A stretch of 64,000 nt of DNA, taken from Dictyophora rubrovolvata (taxonomy: Eukaryota > Basidiomycota > Agaricomycetes > Phallales > Phallaceae). A model generated the notes under the pieces. That model ran no database searches. It was not told the DNA's origin and saw only the letters and a program-made list of their open reading frames with translations. The position numbers and the translations under genes are program-made. This document shows positions 22,654-36,141 of the stretch, piece by piece (within the stretch, counting starts at the first letter, position 1; the number at the start of each line of letters is the position of its first letter). The DNA lies in the NCBI GenBank assembly GCA_029959195.1, contig CP114119.1:2728001-2792000 (forward strand), in the 5' to 3' direction.

Positions 22654-23295
22654 GGGAAAGGGGAAAAGAAGTGGTTTAGAGGAAAGGAAAGGAAAGAAGA
22701 GAAAAGAGAGGACTTTGAAAAAAGGAGTGCGAGGGATATATACTATAAAAAGAGTGTTTGAGTCTCTAACCCTGTTTGTCTGTGATGAGGGCAGCGGTCG
22801 AGGAAAAAACAAAGCCGAGTGTGTGCAGAGACCGGGGATAGCCGATCAATGCCACGGTCACGTGTGGCCGCACTGTGCAGTGTCCAATCAGAATGCACAG
22901 CCAGCGTGCCCAAGCACGAAGCAACCCGTAGGAGGTAGTAGTACTAGTCGAGACCAGTGGGGAGCTGAGAATAGTCGACTAGTCACTAGTTGAGCCTAGG
23001 CAGAGTTGATATCGTCTCCAGAGACTCAGAGTGATAACAACAACATGTACAGGGTCGATGCGATGTACAGCTCTTCCCAGCTCTTCCCAGCTCTTCTTGG
23101 CCCCCTGAGCTGTTCGTGCAGGGAGTCCCGCAAACAGTGTCATGTCCGCCGTGTGTAGATAGAACAGCAATATAATCGAGTATCATCGAGGTGACATGAT
23201 TGTAGAACAAGAGCTGTCGGTACCCGGGCCCGTGCGAAAAACAGTACGTCATCGACTTTCGAGGCAGCGTCTCCCTGCTGCTCTCCATTGTCAAT
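22654..23295. promoter_or_regulatory. Divergent chitin synthase / NTE1 promoter region
   Basis: This 640-bp gap lies between two divergent starts. Its CHS side is a purine-rich 5' leader on the plus strand (pyrimidine-rich on the sense strand). Three tandem copies of a decamer based on AGCTCTTCCC lie at about 23069-23098. No gene is seen. Confidence 0.45.
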
Positions 23296-26200
23296 ATGGA
23301 TACAGCAGAATCACATCCTCTGGTCTCCCTCATCGCAGCATTCTTTTGGGTCATATGTCAGTATTCTTCAATCCATTTCATATTCTCTTCACTAACAAGC
23401 TCCCCTCAATTAGTATGGTTGCTCTCTTGGGGCCGTGCCCTAATCGCTTTCGCCACGATTTCCATTCCACGTTTCATATATACAGCTCTCTCATATTCGC
23501 TAACCTTTACAGTACGTAAACTCTTTCCTATTACTCATCCCTTTTTTTCTACAGTTGACCATGTCTTTCCCCCAGCTCAACTTTTATTCACTCGCTATCA
23601 TCTTTTCCTTGTCTGTAATGATAGGTACATTCCTCATTCGAATACGGTACGCACCAGGCATCTGCATCAGTCTCCACGAATCATGAATCATCTCAACTGA
23701 ATCACTCCCATTTCAGATATCTTAATGATTACCAAGTCCTCCGCGAACCCCCTTTGACAAAACCCGATCCAAAGGAACTCCATCCAGACGTACACTCCGA
23801 AGACGTCCCTCCAACATTATTCCACAACTACCTAGACGAGTTCCTCCAAGCTATCCGCGTGTTTGGTTTCTTGGAAAAGCCCGTAAGTCTCCCATTCGTT
23901 TATCCATCTCAATCTTATCAATCCATCAATCTATCTATCTATCACAAATCTATCTATCCCTAGGTCTTCCACGAACTAGCCCGCCATCTCCAAACACGCC
24001 GTCTCATCGCAGGAGACAGCCTCTATCTAGACCAAGACAAATCCTTCTACTGCGTCATAGACGGCACCGTCCAAGTATACGCCCACACAACCCGTCAAAA
24101 CACCGACATCGACACAGACCCCAACTCCGTACAATGGGACGAAGAAGACATGAATGGCTATCAGCTCCTCAACGAAGTTAAAAGCGGAGGAACGCTCTCC
24201 AGTCTATTCACCATTCTCAGCTTGTTTACCGAAGATATCAAGATTAGCTGGCAAGAAGCCGCCGCGGATATCGACAGAGTCAATCTTCTCAAACGTGCGT
24301 CCACGGTTAGTAGTAGTGGTAATAAGCGCAATTTACAAGTGTCGTTGGATCGGGCGCGTGGGAGAAGTAGGAACGTCACTAGATCGCCTCCAAGCGGGCT
24401 AGGCCCGAGTCGAGATTCGTCTGTAACATCGGCTGATGCAAGTCGCTTTCACGAAATATATTATCCTTTAGCTTATTCTCATTTTCTCACTTCATTCTCT
24501 AGTTCGCACACAAGATAAACGGGAACAAACCCCGTCCAGCGCTGAAACGAACTATAACCGCTCATATACCCGCCTCGGTCGCACGTGCTACCCAAGATAC
24601 AACGCTTGTTGTTATACCCGCAGAAGCATTTAAGCGATTAACCAAAAAGTTTCCTAAAGCATCTGCCCATATCGTTCAAGGTTAGCCGACATTATCCTCC
24701 TTCAATTACTCAACACGAATCTTCTTCTTCTTTTTCTTCTAGTAATTTTAACGCGATTCTCTCGTGTCACATTCAACGCAGCACACCAATATCTCGGTCT
24801 CACGACAGAACTACTCCGTACCGAAAAGCTAATCAACGACATTGCGTTTCACCCACTCCCAAGATCTTTTTACGAAGGCGGCGGTTTACTAACTCTCCGC
24901 GCAAGATTCGGCAGCCATGCCGCGTCAACAGCGATAGACAATGATGCACTCGAAAGTTCCGAGGCGGATACAGTCTCAGATTATATCTCGTATACACCTA
25001 CAAATCGTCTCACGTCGCTTCCTCGAAGTTTGGAGGATCCAGTACTATCCGGGTCCGGGCCGACGGGGGTTGCGCAACAGCACAAGGAAAGAGAAACAGA
25101 AAGAGACGCCACTGTCGTTCCGGATGTTAGAATTCTAGGTCCATCGCCTTTGTCGTCTTCTCCTGTTCAAGAAAGACCTGGTGAAGAAAGTTTGGGTCAG
25201 GCTCTTACGCCCGAACCAGATCCGCCGCGATCCTCGCGTATTCCTCGAAGCCGAAGCAGAGACAACAGTCGTGGATCAACAGATATCACCACCACCACCA
25301 CCCAAACTCAAAAACGGTCCCGCTCAATATCACCTTACACTCCAACTCTAGACCGTTCAGTTTCAGCTTCAATCTCGTCGGCGACGGAATTCGATTTACG
25401 AGCGGAAGTAATGTCGTGCATGGCGAAATCTATCGGGCTGATTCAACCACCTGCTGGTGGGGATAGCGATAGTCCATCCGAGGGATCTGTATCCGTAGAT
25501 GTTACGAGGCATTTTTCACCTATGTCTTCTTCTCGAAGTGGAACGCCCCCTCGTCGTAGTAACGGCGGCGGTGGTGGTGGTGGTAGAATTTTTACTTCGT
25601 CATTTGGGAGTCTTTCGATGCTCGAGGCTGATATGGGGTTAGATGATATGAGCACGAGTAGTACTTCTCATTCTGCCGATTTTACGATGGGCAATGCGGA
25701 TGCGGATGCTGATGCTGATGCTGATGCGGGACATTCGTCGATTTTGGGGTTAGGATTGGATAATGAAGTTGAGATTAGGTCTTTTGATGCGGGAAGTGTG
25801 CTTGTTATGGCTGGAGAGAAGAATGCCGGTTCGTATCAGTGCCGAGGAAAGGATATATGAAATTCTGATTTTTTTTTTTGAGTTTTTTAGGTTTGTTTTA
25901 TGTTATAGACGGCCTTTTGGACGTTTCGATGCCTTCTCCTGAGGATTCGTCTTCTTCTGCGTCTAAAGGCAAAGGAGTCGGTGATCGGGATAGAGATCGA
26001 GATAAGGAGAAGGAGAAAGAAAGAGGAAGAAATCGTGCGACAAGACAGGAACGGACATCTGGTCAATCTCGATATAGCGGATATTTTCCAAGTACATCAT
26101 CGTCTGTCCAGGATCAGAGTTTCAGAGGGCCTGTAGATGGAGAGTCAACGTCGAAGAAGCAGAAGCATCTTTTTACGGTTAAACCTGGTGGGATTGCTGG

Positions 26201-29200
26201 ATATTTAGGTAAATGAACCAACCAAACAAACAAATAAAAAATTCTTTCTTTCTTTCTTTCTTGCGAAGGCGCTGAACGAAGTTTCATTTTAATTTTAATT
26301 TTTTTTAATTTTAGCTTCGTTAACTGGCACACCTTCTTACGTCGATATTACTGCTAAAACGGATGTATACGTCGGGTTTCTTCCTTCGCATGCGTTAGAG
26401 AGATTATTGGAGAAGCGTCCTATCGTGCTTCTCACACTCGCGAAGCGGCTTATTTCACTGTTATCACCACTAGGTGCGTAACATTCAATTCATATCTAAC
26501 CGAATGCTTATCTCTGACAACAACAACAAACAAAAAAAAAAAAAAACAACGTTTTTTATTTTATTTTATTTACCACTTCTACCTTCTCCTTCTCAAGTTC
26601 TGCACATCGATTCATCACTCGACTGGATGCAAGTTAGCGCAGGCCAGGTTCTATGGAGACCAGGTGACCCAAGCGATAGTTTCTATATCGTTTTGAACGG
26701 TCGGCTTAGAGCGTTTTCTTCGGAAAAGGAAAGAGTTGAAGGAGGTGGAGGCGGGGTTGATATTGTTGGTGAATATGGTCAGGGTGATACCATTGGAGAG
26801 TTGGATGTTATTACGAATTCGGAGAGGAGTACGACGTTGCATGCTATTAGGGACACGGAGCTTGCTAGGATGCCGTTGACGTTGTTCAATGCGATTTCTA
26901 TGAGGTATGTGCGGTATAATATGAATATCTGTTGGTTTAGGTGTATGTATTTATTACTATTGTGTTTTTTTAGGAATCCGCAGACTACTGTACAGTGAGT
27001 AGTGCGAGCGTTACAAATTTTGGATTGTTTTTGATATCCCATCCTTAGGCTACTCCGCAAAATAGCTTCGGGTGTACGCACAAACATGCGCGACACATCC
27101 TCAGCAGCATCTGATATAGTCCGACCAGGTCACGGCAGCACCACCAGACGGAACAACAACTTCAACCTCAAAACCGTCGCGATTCTTCCTTCAACGCGGG
27201 ACATACCTATAATGGATTTTGCTAAAAAACTGCATGCTGCATTGGAGGGAATCGGTGCTCCGACGTCCTCTTTGAATCAAGCTTCTGTGACGCAGCATTT
27301 GGGGAGACATGCGTTTACGAGGATGGGGAAGCTGAAGGTTGCGGGGTGGCTTGCGGATTTGGAGCAGAGGTTTAGGATCGTGCTTTATGTTGCTGATTCG
27401 CCGGTTAATTCGCCTTGGACGCAGACTTGTATTCGACAGGTGGGTGGTTGTTGTTGTTGTTGTTGTCACGGAGGTAAAAAAGGTGAAGAGTTGATACGCC
27501 TTGTTTTTTTTTTTTTTCAGGCGGATTATGTTATGGTTGTTGGGATGGGTGATGATTCTAGTCTGGGCGAATATGAGAGACTTTTGTTGTCTATGAAGTC
27601 GACGGCTAGGAAGGAGTTAGTTTTGTTGCACACTGATCGGTCAACTTCACCCGGTTCAACTAGAGAGTGGTTGAAGGTGTGTGTGTGTGAAAAAGAAAGA
27701 GAATGTTCAACTCGATTTTGAAGATTTTAATTTGCTTTTTTTTTACAGATTAGACCGTGGGTTCATGCTCATATGCATGTCGAGTTGCCGGTACGTTCAA
27801 ATTACCCGGGGGAGGAAGTAACTATGCCTTCTTTTTTTTTTCTCAAACATTCCGACGCCTTAGATTCCCAAGATGACAACAAGACTACAGTCGACAAATT
27901 CAGTCTCTGCGACGTCAACGTCGTCGCATCATGATCCAGCAGCAGTAACAGCACTCAAAAGTCTGAAATCGAGAGTTGAGATCAGACTGCGGAAGTACCG
28001 GGGACTGAACAATACGGCAACTCGTAGGAGAGAAGAGTATGCAAGTGATTTTGCGAGGTTGGCTCGGAGACTTTGTGGGAAGAGTGTTGGAGTTGTGTTA
28101 GGAGGTGGGGGGGCGAGGGGTTTAGCTCATTTGGTTGGTCAACTTTCTCTTTCTTGTGCCCGGTTTAGCACGGGATTTAGGGCTAATTCTGTGTATCTTT
28201 TGATTTTGTTCAGGGTGCTCTTCGGGCTTTGGAGGAGTATCATATCCCTATTGATTATATAGGAGGTTCATTTTTTTCAACTGTTATCTTTTTTTTATAT
28301 ATCTGATTGTTTTTGTGGTTAAAGGCACGAGTATCGGAGCCTTTGTTGGAGCGCTTTATGCTCGGGATGTTGATATTATAGCCAGTGCTGGTCGGGCGAA
28401 ACAGTTCAGTTCGCGGGTATCAAATATATGGAGAATGCTTTCCGATGTGACATGGCCTGTTGTGGCGTATACTACCGTAAGTTAGCCGTTAGCTCTTTAA
28501 GCGGATTCGTGTATTTTGTCGGTCCGAGAATGATAATTGGTATTCTTCCTAGGGTCACGAGTTTAATCGGAGTGTGTACAAGGTATATACATGACTTCTT
28601 TTGGGTATTTGTTTCCTCTCTTTTATTTACATAAAACACTTGCCCGTGTGCAATGTGCGATGAACGCTAATAGACGTTCTATGACCTACACATTGAGGAC
28701 ATGTGGTTGCCGTACTTTTGTAATACATCGAATATTCTAACGTCGCGGATGGAAATACACGAAACGGGGTATGCCTGGCGGTATATTCGTAAGTGGCCAG
28801 TGATTTCTCGATGAAGGGCTCTTGTCGTGATCAATGGATTGGATATTTTTTTAGGAGCGTCGATGACATTGGCTGGTATTATTCCTCCATTGTGCGATAA
28901 CGGTTCCATGTTAATGGATGGCGGGTATAGTAAGTAGTAATATACACCATTTATGGATAGGACATCGCTGATTGTGTGGTGTTTTTTCAAAGTTGATAAT
29001 TTGCCTGTATGTGATTTCACAGCTTTTCTGGGGACTCGTTGGGCTAAAAATACGGTCTGTTTGGGGCAAAATTTGAAAAAAAAAATAGGTTTCGACCATG
29101 TTTTCTGTGGGTGCCAGTGCGGTGATCGCAGTGGATGTCGGATCTGTGAGTCGGAGAAATGTTTATATGGGGATTTTTTTGTCATGGTGCTGAGTGCGAC

Positions 29201-29737
29201 ATGACTCGCGTAGCTCGATGATAATTCTCCCAGAAACTTTGGCGATACGGTGTCGGGATGGTGGATTCTTCTTAATCGTTGGAATCCATTCTCGTCGACA
29301 CGAAGTATCCCGGCCATCACCGAGATACAGAGCCGGCTAGCATAGTAAGTGTGAAGTGTATCGTGATGAAGTACAAAAATGATTTTTGAATTTTCTGCTT
29401 TTAGCGTCTCAAGCGTCAAAACACTCGAGGAGGCCAAAAACTACAAGGGATGTCTATATTTGGCAATGCCAGTTCAAGAGGTTCGTTACGAGTGCCGCGA
29501 TTCCTTTATCCGATATTTGATCCTTTTTTATGAACTGTGATGCAGTATGGGACCATGCAGTTCGGAAAATTCGAAGAAATCCAAGAGAAGGGATATCTTG
29601 CGATGAAGAAGCAGCTGGAGAAATGGGACGAGGAAGGGAGATTACCTGTTGTATATGAGGATGATAGCAATCAGTTGAGAGAGATGCAGTCTTCCTGGAG
29701 AAAAAGAGGGAGAACTCTGAGAAGAAATTCCGTATAG
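23296..29737 (+). CDS. NTE1: NTE1 lysophospholipase (neuropathy target esterase family)
   Basis: This large multi-exon gene encodes about 1,500 residues. The N-terminus is hydrophobic ([25 protein letters not shown]) and would anchor it in the ER. A first cyclic-nucleotide-binding-like domain follows ([20 protein letters not shown]). After a long disordered Ser-rich insert come a second ([20 protein letters not shown]) and a third ([31 protein letters not shown]). The patatin domain has the oxyanion loop [14 protein letters not shown] near 28092, the nucleophile in GTSIGAF near 28325 and the catalytic Asp in MDGGYIDNLPV near 28917. NTE1 deacylates lysophosphatidylcholine and phosphatidylcholine at the ER, adjusting membrane lipid balance. 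The domain order and catalytic dyad look intact. The insert includes a GATGCN repeat coding Ala-Asp repeats (25696-25727). Confidence 0.92.
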
Positions 29738-32700
29738 GTGTGTGTAGCTAGTGTCTTTTTTTTTAATGTGACAGATCAACAAGAAGATATTGGGTGCCAC
29801 CGTACGTCAAAAGCTATTGTGTGATTGCATGTCTGGCGGTTCAGTCTGAGCTCAACCGACCAGTCACAGACGCACCACAGATCAAATATATCTCATCTAA
29901 TCTGAGATCTCTCCTCTGATCACATAGTGGGCTGTGTATTAAAGAATTCTCCGGATTCAATGTCGAACTATATATACACACACACATATATATTTATAAT
30001 GTAATTCACCTCGGATGTCCCTTGCGCGCGTTGTATCACATTAATCAATGGGAGTCCCGCGGTTTTTACTTACCGTGCTATGGATTTGAAGGGTCCACCA
30101 TATATGTTACTACTGGTTAAATGAAGGAGCACTCCAAAGTTATTTGTGATTTGGGTCCAGCTGACTCTTGGCTAATACGAGCGCTTGTTGTATGTATTCT
30201 TTCTTGACACCACGTCTCTCGTCGGGCCCAGTACTTATTCTGCCAACCCCTACCCGGACGTATTCTACCAAATCAATCATAATTTCCTTTTGGATGAACG
30301 TGGTGTACGCCACAGAAGACCAGCTATCTCGTACCGCAACGTTCGGGGTCAGGTACGGTCATCCGGAGCTTTAGTAGTTGGAAGAGCTCGGGTTGGATAA
30401 AGTTGGAAGCTTAAATCCACCTTTGCTGTACGGTAGCGCAGGGTTAACCGTATCTATCATATATATTCATAACTGCGCCTTTTTTTAAGTAACGATGCTT
30501 TGTTAGGTATTGAAGTCCTATGCTTTTTATTACTCCGTTTCTTCTGCGATATGGAATCCTTTCGGATCGAGCTGGGGTCTTCCACTGAAGCTGAAGAAAC
30601 ACACCGCCCGCCAGCCGTCACTCCATTATTTCACCATTAACGGAATCAAGAATCGCTTTACAAACATATATGAGATGCAGACGTAAAATGATCACATCAA
30701 CATTCGTTATCTTCGATATTGCAGCTGGGCTTGCGTCCGAAAGTCTGCTCCCGTCCAAACTGAAGCGCCAAGAACCAACTTGAAGGTTGCCAGCGGAAGC
30801 TTTGGGCAAAGCAATCGTACGTTTCGACATATCCACAACATCGCCATCATCATAGATTTTCTTCCGTGTCGTCTTCTTTTGCGATTCCAATTTCCGAGTG
30901 TGGATCTTCTTCTCTCGGCTTTCCGGAACTCCTAGAGGGGTTTTGGTGATACTAACGCAGAACAGGAAGGTCTAACATTATTGCTTTGTCATAATATATT
31001 TCTATTGCCATCGGAAAACCTGATTTCTCGATTTACCGGGGAGTCCTTGCCAAACTCCACTGGCGCCGTTTATGTTGGTTACCCCGTGAACCTTTTCTGC
31101 TGGCTAAAATTTTCTAGTACTCATTGCATTCTCTTTAATATGTATATCCGAGTCGCAAGTTGAGGAATGATTGCGACTGGGAATTCTCCGACCCCGCAGC
31201 TCGATTTATTTTTCCGGCACGAAACGGGGTGCCAATTATTTGAGCATGCGCATTCTACAGAAGCACCGTTCACATCGTAACAGCCCGAACCCGACACGAG
31301 ATGCCTTGACAAAGACGATACCAAAACAGCACATCCTATTATATCAGGACAGATCTGCTCGTGGATTTGGATTATGTGTCACCGTTGTTGTGGGGGGCTG
31401 GCAGCACAAATACAGCATAACAAAACATCGGGTTCAGAATCAGGAATCTGTACGATCAGTAGATCAGTACTCAGTACTGTTCCTTAACGGAATTTTTCTC
31501 AGCTCTGCGTAAAATACCCTCTTCGACGGCCTAGACTTGGGGTTTCGCTTCGAGACACAGGGAAATGCAGCTAATGATCTTGTCTGTCTGGCCCCCTTTT
31601 TTTTTGGTTTCTTAACTGCTTCAAACTGCCGCTGCGGGGTATTGATGGTTGATCTGGACAGGACAGCTATCGCCACTAAGCATTTACCCGTCTCGTGTTA
31701 TCAGCCTCGTATGTAACACATGCATCAGGTTGAAGCATATCGATCTCGCGTCTATGATAAACCCTGCGGTCTGGATTACGGAATGTAACGTGTATCACAC
31801 ATCACTTGCAAAGCCCGAGTCCGAGTCCGACGACGAGGCACTGAGACAACGACACACGCTACACATGTTTCTTGTTGACTTGGAATTAGGATCATTTCAG
31901 CCATCGCTTGTGAAAAGACCTCTAACAATTATATAAGATAACCATGAATCCCCATCGAAATTTATATCCGGACCCCGATAGTTTTTCAGATCCTGTATCC
32001 CAAGTTTGTGCGTGCCCATTCTGCCGAATCATGGGGATCCCATGCCCAGACAGGCGTAAGAAGAGCAGCCACAAAGTCACATTCAAATGAGGGCCTTTGA
32101 GAATTCGAAGTTTGTATTCGAGATATCGGATATGAGTCTTAGGATAATGATACTGTTATGGGTGGAAAAAAAAACTCAAACGCTCACGGTATCCTTCCTA
32201 TTGAATGATTAACTCTTTTTTTAATGAAAATTCTTCTCTCCTTAGAGCCGAAATCAGGAATCGTGAACAAAGCTACAGATTAGATCCCTTTATTTTGTTT
32301 CCAGAAGTGGAATTTTCATATCTTGTTTCTGGGAGCCGAATTCAACTCGGGAGGAGATAACGAGAACAAAGAGGCCGTCGATACTGTGTAAGTAAGAGCA
32401 ATTATATTCCTGAGTGTATTGATATATTTAGGTTTCCAAAGGATCATACAGGAAATGTCCAATGTCCTGGTTACGCTCGGGTGAGTCGGCTTCACTGAAA
32501 AAAAAGTCGAAAGACAATCTCCTTTCAAAAAAAACAACCCTAAAAGCTCCCCGTAGTTACATTATATTCCAGAATCAAGGGGAATGATGGAATGCGGGAG
32601 GAATGGAAGCCCCCCCCTTCGAGCTCCAGTGCTAATTGTTGATGTTGAGTGTTTCATGAAGGAGTAGCGCACCTCATTGACTACTGCAGGATCACGATCC

Positions 32701-34960
32701 AGTCCATTGACTCCAATGACATATGTGTACTAATGCGCATCCACGTCGAATTTATCGATTCGTGGAAAGTGGGACAGTTAGAGCGCCGAGTCTGACGTGG
32801 ACGTGGTGAACACGAGGCTACCAAGTAAATATGCTTACGGTTAGTTGTCACGGTGTCTTTCTCTCTCGCTTTCTCGACTCAGGCTAGTTAGAAGGACCAG
32901 AAACAGTTTAATTGACGTGCTTAAAAAGAAGGAAGACGTGCTAGTTTGACAGGTGAATACAATAAATTATAATGTGATATACATTTTATTGTAATAGGTA
33001 TTTAATAGTCTCTGAAGCGATGTTCACTACTATGGGTGGGTGCAGATGAATGAACATATAACCACTGGGTGAGTTCTCTACAAAAAGGAAATCACAAAGT
33101 ACTCGACTAATATGAGCGAATAACAAGAAGAAAGAGCGGAATATATACAGACAGACTCTCACCCATGTCATTCATTAGGCGTACCACCCCCGTGGACTCC
33201 TGTTTTCCAATTGTTATTGTTCGCTTCCCGCTAGTGCCTGGGCCGAGCGCCCAGATTTTTTGTTCTATATTTGAGCTTGAAGGGTCAAGTGGGTTTAAAG
33301 TTCTTTTGTAATAAGATTGTTCTACGCTTATTAACCCATTTCTTAAAAGATCTGCTCACGAGATCCAATAGAATGATCGACGCGGTAAGAAAAACTTTTG
33401 GGATAGCATAATTAATTTTTTGAGTCCGAGGTTGGCCGTGAAAGGTTTTCTTTTCTTCTGCGATTCAGTGTAGGTAAAACGGTCTCTTATGTCACGAAAT
33501 TTGGTCGTTCTTGCTTCTTGTGATATCTTAAAAGGTTGAGCTGCATTGGGATATGGAATAACAGAACTAACTAGACTCCTTTTAGAAATTTGCAACGCAA
33601 ACTTTAAATATCGAAAGGAAGTTCTCAGTGCCATCTTTTCATATACTGTTCGTGGCGTACTGAAGTATCATAATTGTCTGGTTTGCCATTTCAAATAGTA
33701 GATCTATGCAGGACGGGAGTCTTTTGCCGCGGTTGCATTTTTGGACCAATCGAGACGGCAATTCTCACCGGCCTTTTTCAAGATCGCTGGATCTCACCAG
33801 CGCGAATCTAATTGAGGTTTTGTCTCTGCGTCCGCCTGTTCCAATAGCCAATAGGTTTTCAACAACAATGAAGAAACATATTGCCTGCATTTCGGTTAGC
33901 GATGCTACTGTCAATGGTCTCCGTTGAATCCCCAGTAATTCAAATGTTCTAGTGTGAATGAATTCCAAGACATCTTTGAGAAGTTCTGGTATGATGATGT
34001 GCTAATGCCACAAAGGTCTTGAGATCGTCGGGTATCCGGAGCCCGAGGCCGGATGAATTGGAAAACAATTCATGCCAGTGAAACCTAAAAGCTTTTCGGA
34101 TTTCCAGCTGACACGACATGACATGAAAAGCTTGCATCTGGCGTCTATCACTTCGCTTGCTCTACTGTCAGTGGGCTTCGACTTTCGCTGTTGTTCACAA
34201 TCATCCGAGAAAACTTCTATTTGCGGATCATCATCACATGTACAGGAGACCTCCCTAATTGTATTCCCAGCTGGTGACAAGGGGTCCTCGAGTCCTTGGT
34301 CCTCAAAGGTTGGCTCGCTTATCGGAAAGGGGTTTTAGAGTTTAACCTCAGCTCTGTTGCCGTCAGACTCCCCGTGCACCAGTAGCAAAGTAAATCATAA
34401 GTGAGCAGATATTTCACTCAAAGGAGTAAACACCGTCTTTGCCTCGAGGCGGAATGGACCCTGCCGGATGTATTTCATTTACAGGGAGGGTGTTGGGATA
34501 CTTGTCTCGTTATCATTTCTAGATGAATCCTTGGTATCCGCCTCGTGGCGTGGTTGAATTTCCGGTCCGTATAACCAGCTTTCCTATATTAGCTGGAGGT
34601 CTTTCTCATTGTCCCGCTATCCTCACTTGGCCTTGTTTCCTTTTCCCCTCTTCCTTCCCATCGTCCCGTGTTTCTTGTTCTGGCTCTGTTCTGTACTACC
34701 TTTCCTCTTCCCTTACTCTAAGTTTTATTAGCCTTTTCTTTCTCTATACTGCTACTGCACCAACGTACACACACACTTTGAGTAAAACACTTTGCGGACT
34801 ACCCTCCGCAAACACAACGTTGCCCACCACGACCCAAACAATTTCCCCGGCAGATTTGTTCCTTCCCCGTCTGACCCCCGACTCACCTACTCTGTCGTCC
34901 TCGCAAGATCACCTGGATTCTCCCTTCTTCTCAAGCACATCGCTTCCATTCCCGATAACA
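29738..34960. other. Long gene-poor region
   Basis: About 5 kb without a confident gene. A TA/CA dinucleotide run lies at 29970-29998. A possible minus-strand exon is listed separately at 30618-30947. The open frames at 30168-30400, 31171-31512, 33706-33927 and 34072-34338 have no recognisable family sequence. The last 450 bp are pyrimidine-rich and form the leader of the bHLH gene. Confidence 0.4.
30618..30947 (-). CDS. Possible exon of an unrecognised gene
   Basis: A minus-strand open frame runs from an acceptor-like GCGTTAG at about 30950 and reads TPLGVPESREKKIHTRKLES. It then has a basic stretch (KKTTRKKIYDDGD) and GSWRFSLDGSRLSDASPAA before a hydrophobic end. The composition looks coding for about 75 residues, but no upstream exon or start was found and no family is recognised. 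Confidence 0.25.
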   Translation of the reverse strand, partial: TKTPLGVPESREKKIHTRKLESQKKTTRKKIYDDGDVVDMSKRTIALPKASAGNLQVGSWRFSLDGSRLSDASPAAISKITNVDVIILRLHLIYVCKAILDSVNGEIME

Positions 34961-36141
34961 ATGGACTCTACACAACGCAAATCCCCAGAGTTCCCACTCG
35001 ACCCTTCCTCTCCCAACTTCTCGTATGATTTCTCAGCTGATGGTACCTCAACTTTCGACTTCGCAAACAACTACACAGTCTACCCGCATTCTCCACGCAT
35101 GGATTTTGCGGGTCTAGCGTTGAGCAGTCCCCATCCACCAGCTCCTCACCCGGGCTCGTTCTTCAACACCCATTTTACAAGCAGCAGCAGCGCTTCGCTC
35201 AACCCCGGAGGTTCCCCTAACAGCCTTACCAGCGTATCAAGCCATCGCCCTCTGACTCCACTGGAAGGTGCGACAATCTCACCCCCTCTCACTTACCCCG
35301 CGCCAGTCTCGGGGAGTGAAATGGATCCCATGGATGATACGCCTAGAACTGGTGCGAACTCGCCCACCGGCGGTCGGGCCGCCCAGCATCATTTGGCTCG
35401 GGGTGCAGCGAGATACAGTCCAGTTGCCACCCGGCCCGCTCGTCCTGCTGCTCGTAAAAGTACTGCTGCTACCCGGAGAAATCTGAGAAGAGAGGAAGAC
35501 GATGTAAGCGATGAAGAAGGTGACGTTATGGCTGATGACGTGGCCCTGGGTATGGACATCGGTGCGGCAAGCTCGGAGTAAGTTCTCTTTTTCAATCTGC
35601 GCGAAATCAAGTTTCTGAAGGGATGAAATTAGAATTATCACTCGTCGACGCGAGGAGATTCGCAGGCAGCGAATTGAATCTGAACAGCGTCGTCGGGATG
35701 AACTTCGTGAGGGTTATGCCAAGCTCAAACACACCCTCCCTGTGAGCAACCAGAAGAGCAGCAAGGTCAGCTTGCTCGACCGAGGTATGGATTCTACCGA
35801 TAATTCTCAATAAAAAACATATTACTTACATACCTTTTTGTCCCTTGTTAGCTGTCACGTACATTCGACAACTCGAGGCCAACCAGAGCACTCTCCAAAC
35901 GCGGTTGAACAATGCTGAGGAAGAACTGAAGAGACAAAGAGAGTGAGCGCACTTGGGTTTCTTTTAATACTCTCGAAGTGACTTAGGCATTCATAGTGTC
36001 AACGAGGGCTTGATGCGCACCTTGACCGAACAACATCGCGCGGTAACGCTCCCAGCTTTGGCAGCCGCCCACGCCGCCGCCAACGTTAACGACCCTCCCA
36101 GTCCCCAGGGTCAAAAAAAGACAAAAAAGCCGGGGTTTTAA
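34961..36141 (+). CDS. bHLH transcription factor
   Basis: Four exons (first 34961-35579) encode about 320 residues. The first 200 are Ser/Pro-rich and disordered (SPHPPAPHPGS; acidic DDVSDEEGDVMADD). The basic region and helix 1 read RRQRIESEQRRRDELREGYA, with the His/Glu-Arg pattern (E at position 9, RRR) expected for E-box binding. The loop has SNQKSSKVS and helix 2 LLDRAVTYIRQLE, continuing into a leucine-zipper-like coiled coil (TRLNNAEEELKRQRDVNEGL). It should bind E-boxes (CANNTG) as a dimer in the nucleus. I chose the ATG at 34961 because the in-frame upstream sequence (from 34523) is pyrimidine-rich leader with hydrophobic, unlikely translation. Confidence 0.85.

Noticed and set aside
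31943-32089. Short ORF with LYPDPDSF and IPCPDR, resembling the end of a P450
   Set aside because: The resemblance to the PERF and heme loops is too weak, and no ExxR or other P450 sequence lies nearby.
34523-34960. In-frame upstream start extending the bHLH protein by 146 residues
   Set aside because: The extension is pyrimidine-rich leader with hydrophobic, repetitive translation. The ATG at 34961 begins typical disordered TF sequence.
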